Part shown: piece after piece, positions 44,684-53,471 of the stretch
Layout of the letters: each line of letters starts with the position of its first letter
How positions within the stretch are numbered: the first letter of the stretch is position 1
Source: Desulfovibrio ferrophilus
GTDB lineage: Bacteria > Desulfobacterota > Desulfovibrionia > Desulfovibrionales > Desulfovibrionaceae
Direction: 5' to 3'
Length of the DNA: 64,000 nt
NCBI RefSeq assembly: GCF_003966735.1
Contig: NZ_AP017378.1
Coordinates: forward strand, 186,001 to 250,000
The notes under the pieces: model-generated
The model's database searches: none
Seen by the model: the letters and a program-made list of their open reading frames with translations, nothing else
What the model was told of the DNA's origin: nothing
Position numbers and translations under genes: made by a program

Positions 44684-46147
44684 GTGCTGAATATTCTGTC
44701 AATCAAGTCCAAACTCATTCTTGCATTGTCCGTGATTATGCTTGTGGCCGTCACTGCGATTAGCGTCGCCAACTACAAGGTCTCACGGGAGTCCATCAGG
44801 CAGGAGCTGTTGACCTCCGGCCTGCCACTTACACGTGACAATATCTACTCCGAATTGCATCGAGAACTGATGCGACCCATTTTTTTGTCGTCCCTCATGT
44901 CGCGCGATACCTTTCTCCGGGACTGGGTGCTGAACGGAGAAAAGGATATTGATAAGATTCAAAAGTATCTACTCGAAATAAATGATAAATATGGCTTTAT
45001 CACCTCTTTCTTCGTCTCTGATCAAACGCGTAAGTATTACCATCAGAGTGGTGTGCTGAAACGGATATCACGTATGAACCTGCACGATGTCTGGTACTAC
45101 GAGTTCGTGGCGCGTGGCGTGGAGTACGATTTGGACGTGGATACCAATGAGGGTTCAGGTGGTGAGTTGACCCTTTTCATCAACTACCGGGTCGAGGGGT
45201 ACGATGGAACCTTGATGGGAGTCGCCGGAGTTGGCCTGAAACTGGATTGGGTCGCGGGAATCCTGCATTCCTTCCGTGAGAAATATGGCCGTCGAGTCTA
45301 TCTGGTAGATCCATTCGGCAAGATTCAGGTTCACTCGGACCAGTCATTGATCAACCGCAGCTCCATCCACGACATGGAGGGGATTGGCAAGATTGCCACA
45401 GCCATTCTCGATACGCGGGATGATCCGACATCCTTTGAATACGATACCCAGGGGCGTCATCTTCTGCTCTCTGTTCGATATATCCCCGAATTTGACTGGT
45501 ACCTGCTGGTTGAACAGGACGAACTGGATGCTCTGGGTGCAGCTCGTATGAACTTCATGCGTACTCTGATCGTGGGATGCGTTGCCTGGCTGGTGATCAT
45601 CGTTACTACCGCCCTGGCGGTGAATCATTATCAGAATCGTCTTGAACGCATGGCCGTGACTGACCCTTTGACCGGAGCCGCGAATCGGCGTGAGCTTGAG
45701 ACCCGATTTGAAAGGGCTGTCTCCAGATACCAACGGGGAGGCGGAACTTTTTCGGTCGTCGTGATGGACCTGGACGGTTTCAAGAATGTGAATGATCGAT
45801 TGGGGCATCTGATGGGGGACAAGGTTCTGGCCGGAGTTACTCACGGAGTGCGAGGCATGTTGCGGCCCGACGATTTGTTGGCCCGATGGGGAGGCGATGA
45901 GTTCGTGGTTCTGGCCCGGGGGGGCTTGGGTGAAGTCGCCGCATTGGCCGAACGCATCCGGCTGAGCGTCTCCGGACTCTCGTTTGGTGATGACGATGAA
46001 GAGAGTGGCATGCCTGTGACTGTGAGTTGCGGTGTTACCGAATATCGCGAGGGAGATAGCCTTGATTCACTGACCGCCAGAGCCGATGCAGCGGTCTACC
46101 GGGCCAAGGCCTCCGGCAGGGATCAGGTGGCTTTGGCCCAAACTTAG
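44684..46147 (+). CDS. Cache-sensor diguanylate cyclase (GGDEF, with I-site)
   Basis: 487 residues. Membrane helix at about 10-30; a periplasmic Cache sensor domain at about 35-285 (YHQSGVLKRISRMNLHDVWY, GVAGVGLKLDWVA, VYLVDPFGKIQVHSD); a second helix at about 290-312. The GGDEF domain includes DPLTGAANRRELE, VVMDLDGFKNVNDRLGH and RWGGDEFVVLA. RPDD five residues before GGDEF is a c-di-GMP product-inhibition site. It makes c-di-GMP in response to an external ligand. A GTG at 44684 is taken as start, directly before the first helix. The stop codon overlaps that of the leftward sensor gene. Confidence 0.93.
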   Translation: MLNILSIKSKLILALSVIMLVAVTAISVANYKVSRESIRQELLTSGLPLTRDNIYSELHRELMRPIFLSSLMSRDTFLRDWVLNGEKDIDKIQKYLLEINDKYGFITSFFVSDQTRKYYHQSGVLKRISRMNLHDVWYYEFVARGVEYDLDVDTNEGSGGELTLFINYRVEGYDGTLMGVAGVGLKLDWVAGILHSFREKYGRRVYLVDPFGKIQVHSDQSLINRSSIHDMEGIGKIATAILDTRDDPTSFEYDTQGRHLLLSVRYIPEFDWYLLVEQDELDALGAARMNFMRTLIVGCVAWLVIIVTTALAVNHYQNRLERMAVTDPLTGAANRRELETRFERAVSRYQRGGGTFSVVVMDLDGFKNVNDRLGHLMGDKVLAGVTHGVRGMLRPDDLLARWGGDEFVVLARGGLGEVAALAERIRLSVSGLSFGDDDEESGMPVTVSCGVTEYREGDSLDSLTARADAAVYRAKASGRDQVALAQT

Positions 46148-46995
46148 TTCTTAAGTGCGCGGGCTCTGATGTAGCCCGCATAGGCCAGGCAGACGGCGGC
46201 CATGATCGTCAACGCCAGGCCGATGTTTTTGTAAGGAGTGGACGGCTCTGGCATGACGACTGCCAGGGCCGTTTTCCGTTCAGGGATGTTCGTTGCTGCA
46301 ACCAGCCAGCCGTTATTCAGCCGTTTTGCGAGGGGGAGTGGCTCGCGGCAGGCTTCTCCCAGGCGAAGTGTCAGTCCCGGGTTCGGGATCATGCCTGCAA
46401 GCGATATGGCAGGTCCCTGTGCCCCCACAAGCACCCACCCGGCTGCTTCAGTCGAACTTATGAGCGTGCTTAGTGCTGTGGCGTCCACTTCACCGCGGAG
46501 GTGCCAGCCGCGCCCTTCTTCCGTCAGTCGGCGGGAAAACAGGATCCGTGGCGTGCCGTCCGGAGCTGGATATATCCCGCCTGCGAAGCGGTCGGGCCCG
46601 GTTGCATCCTTGAACCAAAGGAAATTGCCATGCATGGAGCCTGTGCTTGTACCTCCCCATAGGGTGCGGCCTGTGTCGTTTACTACCGACAGGTCAATGT
46701 ACAAGGGGGCCTTGGATTGCAGCTCTGTGGTCAAGTGCATGGCCGAGGCAGGGGCCAGTGCCTGTTCCAGAGTAACGTCTGCGGCAAAGGTGCGAAATAT
46801 GGCTTCCTGAGTGTCCAGCCAGTGGGCGCTTTTGATCGCCTGCATTGAAACGGTTTCGGCCATCAACTCCAGGGCACGCTCCTGATCCATGTTGTGAATA
46901 CGATGGAAGGCGATCGCACAAATGGCCAGGGCGGCAGAAAGGATGATCAGCGAGAGGGCGATGCGCTTGGCAAGTCTTTGGCTAGTCTGTCTCAT
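46144..46995 (-). CDS. Stand-alone membrane sensor protein (periplasmic domain without output domain)
   Basis: 283 residues. N-terminal helix (IALSLIILSAALAICAIAF), periplasmic domain of about 220 residues with a Cache-like strand pattern (IDLSVVNDTGRTLWGG, FKDATGPDRFAGGIYPAPDG, GWHLRGEVDATALSTLISS), then a second helix near the end (NIGLALTIMAAVCLAYAGYI) and only about 6 cytoplasmic residues. No kinase, GGDEF or chemoreceptor domain follows. It may be a truncated receptor or a partner subunit of another sensor. The 3' end overlaps that of the Cache-GGDEF gene by 4 bp (tail to tail). Confidence 0.75.
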   Translation of the reverse strand: MRQTSQRLAKRIALSLIILSAALAICAIAFHRIHNMDQERALELMAETVSMQAIKSAHWLDTQEAIFRTFAADVTLEQALAPASAMHLTTELQSKAPLYIDLSVVNDTGRTLWGGTSTGSMHGNFLWFKDATGPDRFAGGIYPAPDGTPRILFSRRLTEEGRGWHLRGEVDATALSTLISSTEAAGWVLVGAQGPAISLAGMIPNPGLTLRLGEACREPLPLAKRLNNGWLVAATNIPERKTALAVVMPEPSTPYKNIGLALTIMAAVCLAYAGYIRARALKN

Positions 46996-47112
46996 GCTGG
47001 GCGGATTCCTTGCTTGCTTGGGCAGGACATGTGTTGAACCGGAGGCAACCTACGGTTGGATGTCTCGTAAACGGTGTTTTGTTTCTGCTTTAATGGTTCG
47101 AGGAGATTGGCA

Positions 47113-47146
47113 AGAAAAAGGCCTCCGCGTCAATGCAGAGGCCTGG
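47113..47146 (-). terminator. Rho-independent terminator of the FlgM-like gene
   Basis: AGGCCTC / GAGGCCT stem with a 12-base loop, followed on the minus strand by TTTTTCTTG. It is about 25 bp after the stop at 47170. Confidence 0.85.
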
Positions 47147-47169
47147 TAAATGCTGTGGGGGGCAACAGG

Positions 47170-47370
47170 TTAGTCGCCAGTGATGTCAGTGAATATATTC
47201 ATGCTGATGCGGCCGATGCTGGGTTTGTACTCGCCGGACTCGATTTGCGAACGTAATTGCTCGATGAGTTCCGCCCTGTCCCGTTGGCGTTCTTCCTCGG
47301 TGTAGGTGGGCTCATCGTGCTCGCCCAATCCGAGGCTGATGAGTTCCATATTTTCGTGCCGCTGTTTCAT
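47170..47370 (-). CDS. Small protein, possible FlgM-like anti-sigma-28 end
   Basis: About 66 residues. The N-terminal half is acidic and polar (EHDEPTYTEEERQRDRAEL). The C-terminal half, LIEQLRSQIESGEYKPSIGRISMNIF, follows the pattern of the FlgM C-terminal sigma-28-binding helix (a run of LRxxIxxGEYxxxxxxIA). FlgM holds FliA inactive until the hook is built. The protein is shorter than FlgM (about 95 residues), so this may be a coincidence. A start at 47388 (GTG) would add 6 residues. It has its own terminator. Confidence 0.55.
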   Translation of the reverse strand: MKQRHENMELISLGLGEHDEPTYTEEERQRDRAELIEQLRSQIESGEYKPSIGRISMNIFTDITGD

Positions 47371-47642
47371 ACACACTTTAATCGGCACTGGGCGGAGGAA
47401 GTTTAGACGGCGTTTTTGGCCTGAGGCAAAAGCTGTTTTGCCTGAGAGAAGAGGTGTGAGCTGGGCATATATCGCCTAGGGGGTTCGGAGGGCGTATGGG
47501 CAACACCTTGTGATTGTTTGGCTATTGATAATGCTCGTGACAGTGGGAAAACGTTGGAATTATCAGGATAATTATGTTGGCTCGTGATGACAAAAACTGT
47601 TTGCTCAGGGGGGGGCGGCGGGAGTGGTTAGCCTCTTTCGTG

Positions 47643-48089
47643 TTACTGCTTGCCTGTTGCAGCGAAGCAGTCCGGGCAGAGTCTACGGGCAACGGCGGTA
47701 TCCGCTTGGGCCTGTGCTTTTGCACCAATGGCGAGCCATGCTTTTGCGCGGGCCAGAAAGGCTGTTGCCCTGCCGGGGGCTATCTCGATGCTGCGACGGA
47801 AATCTGCCAAGGCTTGGTGTGGTTTTTCCAACTTGAGCCAGAGCTCTCCGCGTTTTTCATAGGCGGCAGCCATGTCTACAGGGTCAAGGTCTCCCGTATT
47901 GATAGCCTTGGAGTACGCCTGTACAGCTTCGTCCCACTGATTGTTCGAGGCGGCTTGATCGCCTTGTTTCACCAATTGCGCAGGGTTTTCATGGATAAAC
48001 ATCTGTGGATACAGAAAGGCCTCGGCCCGGACTGGCGTCATCGCTGCCAAGGTCAGCAGAGTGAAGAGCAGTGTCGACAGTACTCGCAT
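47643..48089 (-). CDS. Exported TPR protein
   Basis: About 148 residues. A signal peptide (MRVLSTLLFTLLTLAAMTPVRA) with a likely cleavage after VRA is followed by tetratricopeptide units: GDQAASNNQWDEAVQAYSKAI, AAYEKRGELWLKLEKPHQAL and AFLARAKAWLAIGAKAQA. It is a small periplasmic adaptor; partner unknown. An ATG at 48104 would add five residues. Neither start has a good ribosome binding site. An open reading extending upstream to 48362 lacks coding character before the signal peptide. Confidence 0.68.
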   Translation of the reverse strand: MRVLSTLLFTLLTLAAMTPVRAEAFLYPQMFIHENPAQLVKQGDQAASNNQWDEAVQAYSKAINTGDLDPVDMAAAYEKRGELWLKLEKPHQALADFRRSIEIAPGRATAFLARAKAWLAIGAKAQAQADTAVARRLCPDCFAATGKQ

Positions 48090-48520
48090 GAGCGGGGTGT
48101 ACATCGCGTTGACCGATCTGTCGAGGCAGGACGTGGTCTCCTGTCGGGTGCATAACCTTTGGTTTGGCTGGTGACGGTCTGTTGACCTGTATTCTGTGAG
48201 GGAAAGAGGTGTGCGATCTGCAATGTCGCTGTCTCTGCAGATTATGTATGCAGAAAAATGGATGCTGCTGTTGATCCTGCCGTCGGTGCATTCTCTTGAG
48301 TTTTTTGTGAAATGTTCTTGCGCTCTTTTTTTGAGCATAGTACAGGAAAACAAAAGTTCCACTGGGACAGATGGTTAAAGTGATATTTCACGGGTGCTGA
48401 AACTGAACATGGCCGGAGCCGCTCAACCCGTAGAGCAAGGCTCGTCGTAGAAGTGGGGTGATTGCACTTCGGTGCAAGAAGGAGGCATACAGGAGTGATT
48501 TAACGTTTAGGAGGTGAGGT
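48090..48520. other. Intergenic region with structured leader of the YeiH-family gene
   Basis: About 430 bp. The part next to the transporter gene carries two hairpins: a nested one, GAGCC-GCTC / GAGC-AA-GGCTC (48416-48443), and TTGCAC-TTCG-GTGCAA (48462-48477) with a stable UUCG loop. A strong ribosome binding site (TAGGAGGTGAGGT) then precedes the ATG. No known riboswitch is recognised. Upstream of this I see nothing clear. Confidence 0.45.
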
Positions 48521-49825
48521 ATGGCTAACGGCGAAGACAGAACCCCGGTCTTGCAGAACGAGGACTGGTGGTCTTGTTTCATCGGCTGGTTGTTTATCGC
48601 GCTGGCAACGTTCCATTTGTTGCCGGCTGCACCTAAAATTGGCACCTGGACTGAACTGTCTCAAATCTTCCCAAAGGGTTGGAGTACCCTGACGACGACT
48701 GCCTTATTCTTCCTTGTCTCTCTCGTCTCTACCTACATTGCTGGTATCTATCTGAAATTCGATCTCAAGAAATATATCCCTGGATTCCTTGGTATCTTCC
48801 TGCTGAGTTTCATCTCAATGGTCATTGCCAAGCAGCAGTTTATCAACGAATGGGGCATATCCTACGTCCTGTTTGCGTTGGTTTTCGGGCTGGTTATCAG
48901 CAACTTGTTTAAAGTTCCTGACTTTCTCAAGGCCGCAGGACAGACGGAGTTTTTCGTCAAGATCGGCCTGGTCTGCATGGGTGCGACCATCATGTTCTCG
49001 GTTGTGCTCAAGGCCGGTCTGGTTGGCGTTGTCCAAGCTGTTCTGGTTGCGACCACTGTCTGGTTCATGACCTATCACATCTGCCGTTGGTTCAAGGTCT
49101 CCGAACGGTTCTCGGCGATCATCGCCTCGGCCAATGCCATCTGTGGTGTTTCCGCAACCATCGCGGCTGGCGGTGCCATTCAGGGTAATCCCAAGGAAAT
49201 CAGCTATATGGTTGCCTGGGTTTTGGTCTGTGCTGTGGTGCTTATTCTGGTCATGCCGCCCATGGCGGTGTGGATGGGGCTACCCAACAACATGGCGGGT
49301 GCCTGGCTTGGTGGCGTTATCGACAACACCGGTGCGGTTATCGCAGCGGGTGAGGTTGTCGGTGGCAAGGCAGCTGTTGATGCTGCGGCCATGGTCAAGA
49401 TGGCTCAGAACGTGCTGATCGGCTTTGCGGCCTTTGGCATGGCTCTGTGGGCAACGATGAAGCTGGAACGTGCAGAGGGAATGGAAGCACCCACGCTGAT
49501 GGAAGTGTGGTACCGTTTCCCGAAGTTCGTGGTGGGCTTCATGGCTGCATCGTTGATCGTTTCCTTCCTGGTCGAGCCTGTCTATGGCAACAAGTTTGCC
49601 AAGGGTGTCGCCAAGGCGACCAAGAGCTATCGTAGCTGGTTCTTCACTTTCTGCTTTGTTTCCATTGGTTTGGAAACCGACTTCAAGGAGTTGGTCTCCG
49701 TTGGAGGTGGTCGCCCGGCCATTGCCTATTGGATTTCACAAGCACTGAATGCGGTCTGGACCTTGTTTATTGTCTGGATTTTATGGTCTGGAACCTTCTT
49801 CGTACCGCCGATTTTACCCGACTAG
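48521..49825 (+). CDS. YeiH-family putative sulfate exporter (UPF0324)
   Basis: 434 residues with about 11 membrane helices. Conserved family segments include AICGVSATIAAGGAI, GAWLGGVIDNTGAVIAAGEV, AAAMVKMAQNVLIGFAAF and SIGLETDFKELVSVGGGRP. The family, also called UPF0324 or PSE, is assigned a sulfate/sulfonate-related export role by annotation, without firm biochemistry. In a sulfate-reducer-like genome a sulfur-oxyanion function is plausible. An unusually long, structured leader precedes it. The gene is followed by a strong hairpin without a T-run. Confidence 0.9.
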   Translation: MANGEDRTPVLQNEDWWSCFIGWLFIALATFHLLPAAPKIGTWTELSQIFPKGWSTLTTTALFFLVSLVSTYIAGIYLKFDLKKYIPGFLGIFLLSFISMVIAKQQFINEWGISYVLFALVFGLVISNLFKVPDFLKAAGQTEFFVKIGLVCMGATIMFSVVLKAGLVGVVQAVLVATTVWFMTYHICRWFKVSERFSAIIASANAICGVSATIAAGGAIQGNPKEISYMVAWVLVCAVVLILVMPPMAVWMGLPNNMAGAWLGGVIDNTGAVIAAGEVVGGKAAVDAAAMVKMAQNVLIGFAAFGMALWATMKLERAEGMEAPTLMEVWYRFPKFVVGFMAASLIVSFLVEPVYGNKFAKGVAKATKSYRSWFFTFCFVSIGLETDFKELVSVGGGRPAIAYWISQALNAVWTLFIVWILWSGTFFVPPILPD

Positions 49826-49850
49826 GCGTGCGAAGCTGATATGCCTCTAT

Positions 49851-49877
49851 GCGGGAGGCGCTTTTGGCGCCTCCCGC
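49851..49877 (+). terminator. GC-rich hairpin after the YeiH-family gene
   Basis: A perfect 11-bp stem GCGGGAGGCGC / GCGCCTCCCGC with a 5-base loop, 25 bp after the stop. It lacks a T-run, so termination is uncertain. Confidence 0.5.
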
Positions 49878-49972
49878 CTCCCAAGGGTACTCCTTGGGCC
49901 ATTCTTCTGGTTTCGAGCCCCGTCGGTCGGGCTTCCCGGCCCCGGGGGCAACCTTAGCCCGAACCGGAGACC

Positions 49973-50557
49973 ATGCAGTCAGCTGATCTGATTATCGAAG
50001 CGGAAAAGGCCCTGGCCCGTGAATCGGCACTTGCCGTGTTGGTCAAACGTCCACCCGCGTGGTGGCGTTCGGTCGTTCCCGGGATGTTTCTGTTCGACTT
50101 TCTGGAACGCCTTGTAGACACCCGCAAGCATACCTCTCGTTGCATGGCTATACGCAAGCCTGCCCTTGACGCTGCTCTGGCTCTTGTTGAGGGCCATCCC
50201 CGGGAGGAGGTTCTTTCCGATCTGGAGAAGGGCGTGGCCGGAACACTGGCCTCGCTCTGGCCCGTATCGCAGCCCCTGCAGGAGGAGTGCGCCAAGCTGG
50301 CGGGACTGCTGGCTGACCACTATGTCAGGATTCTGGGCGTGAACGGCGTCGGCTATCTGGAATTGGTGGGCAAGGCCTATCATGAGCGCGGTGCGTATAT
50401 GGCTTTTTTGTCCCTTTTGGATGAGGCCGAACGGCGTGCGGAACAGACTCTGGTTGATGAAATTCCTCTGCGCAAAAGTGACAGGGCCAAACTTGAGGCC
50501 CACTGCCAGGAGCGTGCGGCCAGACGAAGACGTGAGTGTGAGGTTGTTTTTCCCTGA
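49973..50557 (+). CDS. Uncharacterised protein, first of a tandem paralogue pair
   Basis: 194 residues. No catalytic motif or signal peptide. VVPGMFLFDFLERLVDTRKHTSRCMAIR at about 34-60 is hydrophobic then basic; the rest is helical, ending in a highly basic tail (CQERAARRRRECEV). The protein is clearly related to the next gene: VPGMFLFDFL corresponds to IPIVFIFRF, and YLELVGKAYHERGAYMAFLSLLDEAE to YPELVTSAYGKRGRYEAFLKQLEMIE. I do not recognise the family or its function. CGGAGACC precedes the ATG. It is 55 bp upstream of its paralogue and likely co-transcribed. Confidence 0.8.
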   Translation: MQSADLIIEAEKALARESALAVLVKRPPAWWRSVVPGMFLFDFLERLVDTRKHTSRCMAIRKPALDAALALVEGHPREEVLSDLEKGVAGTLASLWPVSQPLQEECAKLAGLLADHYVRILGVNGVGYLELVGKAYHERGAYMAFLSLLDEAERRAEQTLVDEIPLRKSDRAKLEAHCQERAARRRRECEVVFP

Positions 50558-50612
50558 CCTGGACGCATGAAACTGAATTCTCCAATCATCGCAACAATTC
50601 GCGAGGAGCCTG

Positions 50613-51224
50613 ATGTCCAAGATTGTGAATCGGAAGTACGCCGCCATTCGCAGGCGGGAGAGGGGCATTGCACAGACTATCGCTGGTGGTTTGATCGGGG
50701 CCAAAAAGGTGTCTGTATGGGACGTTCTGATCCCCATTGTTTTTATTTTTCGCTTCGCTGCCATTCAGAAGAAACGGGAATTGTTTGTGGGTAATTTTTT
50801 GTATACCAAGCTATTAGCCCTTGACGGGGCGCGAAAAATAATGCGCAACAACGCCGTTCGCAAAGAGGTCCTTGGCGGGATCGACGAGATGACGAAACAG
50901 ACGTTGGTCGCACATACCGCCGGGGTTTACTGCGAATCCATAAGGGCCTGCCAGATGAAGGAAGTCAGGCTGCTTCTGGATCATTTCGTCAGTCTTTTCA
51001 AGGCCGACGGGCTGGCCTATCCCGAACTGGTCACGTCTGCGTATGGCAAGCGAGGCCGGTACGAGGCCTTTTTGAAACAACTCGAAATGATTGAGGATGA
51101 GGTCTATCAGGCGTCGTGCGAGATGCTGGGAGATGCAGCGGATACCGGTTTCATCGACAAGGTTCGCGCATCCACCATCCGCATCCGCGCCCATGAGGCC
51201 GGAATGATATTCTGGGACCACTAG
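50613..51224 (+). CDS. Uncharacterised protein, second of a tandem paralogue pair
   Basis: 203 residues. A basic N-terminus (MSKIVNRKYAAIRRRERG) precedes a hydrophobic segment (VWDVLIPIVFIFRFAAIQKKRE) that could lie on or in the membrane, then a helical body. It aligns end to end with the preceding protein but at low identity, so the duplication is old. GAGGAG stands 6 bases before the ATG. The following CaCA antiporter gene starts 43 bp later, so the three may form one transcript. No function can be given. Confidence 0.8.
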   Translation: MSKIVNRKYAAIRRRERGIAQTIAGGLIGAKKVSVWDVLIPIVFIFRFAAIQKKRELFVGNFLYTKLLALDGARKIMRNNAVRKEVLGGIDEMTKQTLVAHTAGVYCESIRACQMKEVRLLLDHFVSLFKADGLAYPELVTSAYGKRGRYEAFLKQLEMIEDEVYQASCEMLGDAADTGFIDKVRASTIRIRAHEAGMIFWDH

Positions 51225-51267
51225 AGTCCCGCAGGGTCTGATGACCCGTCAATGAGGAGGCTTTTTC

Positions 51268-52257
51268 ATGCTGTTGCATTGGGTGCTGTGCGGCGTTGGT
51301 TTCGCTCTTTTGTATTACGGGGCGGAATGGCTGGTCAAAGGCTCGTCGAGCCTGGCTCGAAGCTTCAATATTACGCCCGTGGTCATCGGTCTGACGGTGG
51401 TTGCCTTTGGTACATCCGCGCCCGAGCTTGTGGTCAGCCTCGTGGCTTCGTTCGACGGCAAATCCATGATCGCCGTGGGCAATGTGGTTGGCTCCAATAT
51501 CTGCAATATCGCTCTTGTGCTGGGCCTTGCCTCCATGTTCAACCCCATCGTCTGCAACCCATCGGTGGTTAGGCGCGATATTCCCATCATGCTGGGAATA
51601 TCGCTGATCCTGTTGTTTCTTACCATGGACGACGTGCTTTCACGCCTTGAAGGCTTTGCCTTGTTTACGGGCATCATCGCCTATACCTTGTTCAACTATT
51701 GGTCAGCCAAGCGCCAGGCATCTCTGGGTGACAGTTCTGCCATGAATGGCATAGCCGGGGAACTGGACGAGATCGGTTACATCGACTCGCGACCCAAGAT
51801 GATCGCCTTTGTGCTGGTGGGGATCGCGGGCGTGGTCGGCGGCGCTCAGTTGGTGGTGGATTCCGCCACGGCCATCATGCAGGCCTTGGGTGTGTCCGAG
51901 AAGTTCATCGGCCTGACCATCGTGGCCTTCGGAACTTCGTTGCCTGAATTGGCCACCAGTGTCGTGGCCGCTATCCGCAAGGAGATGGATATCTCCATCG
52001 GCAACCTTGTGGGCAGCAACGTGTTCAATATCATGAGCGTGCTGGGTGCTGCATCGCTGGTGAAGCCCATCGGGATTCCTGGCGGGTTCTTTGCCTCGGG
52101 CCTGTATATCGACTACCTGGTGATGATGTTTACCAGTTTCCTGCCGTGGATCATGATGCGCAAGGATTACACCGTGGGGCGCAAGGAAGGTTCATTGCTG
52201 CTGCTGATCTATTTTGGCTATCTCTTCTATCTGATCGCAAAGACTCTCTATTCCTGA
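51268..52257 (+). CDS. CaCA-family calcium/sodium antiporter
   Basis: 329 residues with ten helices arranged as two inverted halves. Each half has the alpha-repeat signature: GTSAPELVVSLVA with GNVVGSNICNIA, and GTSLPELATSVVA with GNLVGSNVFNIM. The conserved glutamates of the E-L motifs bind calcium. An acidic loop with DDVLSRLEGF separates the halves. It exchanges calcium or another divalent cation for sodium or protons in the inner membrane, similar to YrbG. GAGGAGG precedes the ATG. The radical SAM gene starts 16 bp after its stop. Confidence 0.95.
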   Translation: MLLHWVLCGVGFALLYYGAEWLVKGSSSLARSFNITPVVIGLTVVAFGTSAPELVVSLVASFDGKSMIAVGNVVGSNICNIALVLGLASMFNPIVCNPSVVRRDIPIMLGISLILLFLTMDDVLSRLEGFALFTGIIAYTLFNYWSAKRQASLGDSSAMNGIAGELDEIGYIDSRPKMIAFVLVGIAGVVGGAQLVVDSATAIMQALGVSEKFIGLTIVAFGTSLPELATSVVAAIRKEMDISIGNLVGSNVFNIMSVLGAASLVKPIGIPGGFFASGLYIDYLVMMFTSFLPWIMMRKDYTVGRKEGSLLLLIYFGYLFYLIAKTLYS

Positions 52258-52273
52258 TCGGAGGGCTCAAGCC

Positions 52274-53455
52274 ATGGCGGAACGGAATCCGGAAAGCGAG
52301 AACAACGGCTGGCGCGGCTTGTGGCCGCGCTTCCGGGATCGCGTTTTGGAACCGTTCCGGGCAGGGGGAGGAGCGCCAGAACCTGCGCGCCATTGGCGTC
52401 TGCTACAGGTGGAAGTTGCGCTGGCCTGCAACCTGCGTTGTGTGATGTGCCCCTGGGTGGACATCCGCAAGGCAGCGGGCGAGGCCAAGGCCCTGATGCG
52501 GCCTGAGGCCTGGGCCTGCATCCGCGAGGCTCTGCCTCAAATCGAATCCGTGGACTTCACCGGCGGTGGCGAGACCCTGCTGCAGCCTCATCTCGAGCAG
52601 TGGGTTGCCGACGCCAGCCGAGTCGGTTGTGATACCGGGTTTCTGACCAACGGCCTGATTCTGAAGGAGGATCGTCTGCGGGCGCTTCTGGATGCAGGAT
52701 TGACCTGGCTCGGAGTGTCCATGGACGGTGCAACGGCAGAAATCTACGAGGGCATCCGCCGGGGTTCCAATTTCGAGCGTGTCTGCGCCAATCTGGCCCG
52801 TGTGGCGCAATTACGCACTGCGGGCGCTCCCAAGACATTGATTCAGTTTGTGGTGATGCACTCCAACGCGCATCAATGTGCGCCGCTGGTGCGTCTGGCT
52901 GCGGAACTGGGAGTGGACGAAGTCGCCTTCAAGCAATGCGACGTCATTCGTGGTGAGCATGGCAAAGGGCTGGGTGTATTTTCAACTGAAGGTGGCGAGG
53001 TCGTGGACGTTGAGCAGTCCCTGGCCGAGGCCCGGCGCGAAGGGAAGAGATTGGGGGTGGAAACCTATGAGTTCTCCCTGACTCCCACGGAGCTTCCGGT
53101 CTGTGAACAGGACCCGCGCACCTCCCTGTTCGTGCGTCACGATGGGCATGTCTCCCCCTGTATCAATATGGCCTATGGCGGCCCTACGACATTCCTGGGT
53201 CAGGACGCTGTGATGCCCTCTGTGCATTATGGCCGTCTGCCTGAGGATTCCCTGAGTGAGGTCTGGGAGACGGAAACCTGCCTGTATTTCAGAAACTCGT
53301 TCCGGTCGCGCGTGGAGGCCTACGAGCGCGCAGTACTCGATTCCATGGCCGGAGGCGTGCCCATGGATCGACACAAAGTGCTCCGGGCCGGGCGCGAGGC
53401 CATGCCTGCTCCTGCTGAGGCCTGCCGGGTCTGCCATTATTTGTATGGAATCTAG
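52274..53455 (+). CDS. Radical SAM protein with SPASM-type C-terminus
   Basis: 393 residues. CNLRCVMCPW (about 54-63) is the CxxxCxxC motif that binds the SAM-cleaving 4Fe-4S cluster. VDFTGGGETLLQPH corresponds to the GGE motif, and LGVSMDGATAEIYEGIRRGS to the barrel strand typical of this group. The C-terminal Cys residues (CEQDPRTS, GHVSPCINMAY, CRVCHYLYG) suggest a SPASM auxiliary cluster domain. The substrate is unknown; related proteins modify peptides or act on small molecules. GGAGGG lies upstream. It is co-transcribed with the CaCA gene and ends at a terminator. Confidence 0.92.
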   Translation: MAERNPESENNGWRGLWPRFRDRVLEPFRAGGGAPEPARHWRLLQVEVALACNLRCVMCPWVDIRKAAGEAKALMRPEAWACIREALPQIESVDFTGGGETLLQPHLEQWVADASRVGCDTGFLTNGLILKEDRLRALLDAGLTWLGVSMDGATAEIYEGIRRGSNFERVCANLARVAQLRTAGAPKTLIQFVVMHSNAHQCAPLVRLAAELGVDEVAFKQCDVIRGEHGKGLGVFSTEGGEVVDVEQSLAEARREGKRLGVETYEFSLTPTELPVCEQDPRTSLFVRHDGHVSPCINMAYGGPTTFLGQDAVMPSVHYGRLPEDSLSEVWETETCLYFRNSFRSRVEAYERAVLDSMAGGVPMDRHKVLRAGREAMPAPAEACRVCHYLYGI

Positions 53456-53471
53456 CTGAAGACAGCATGGG

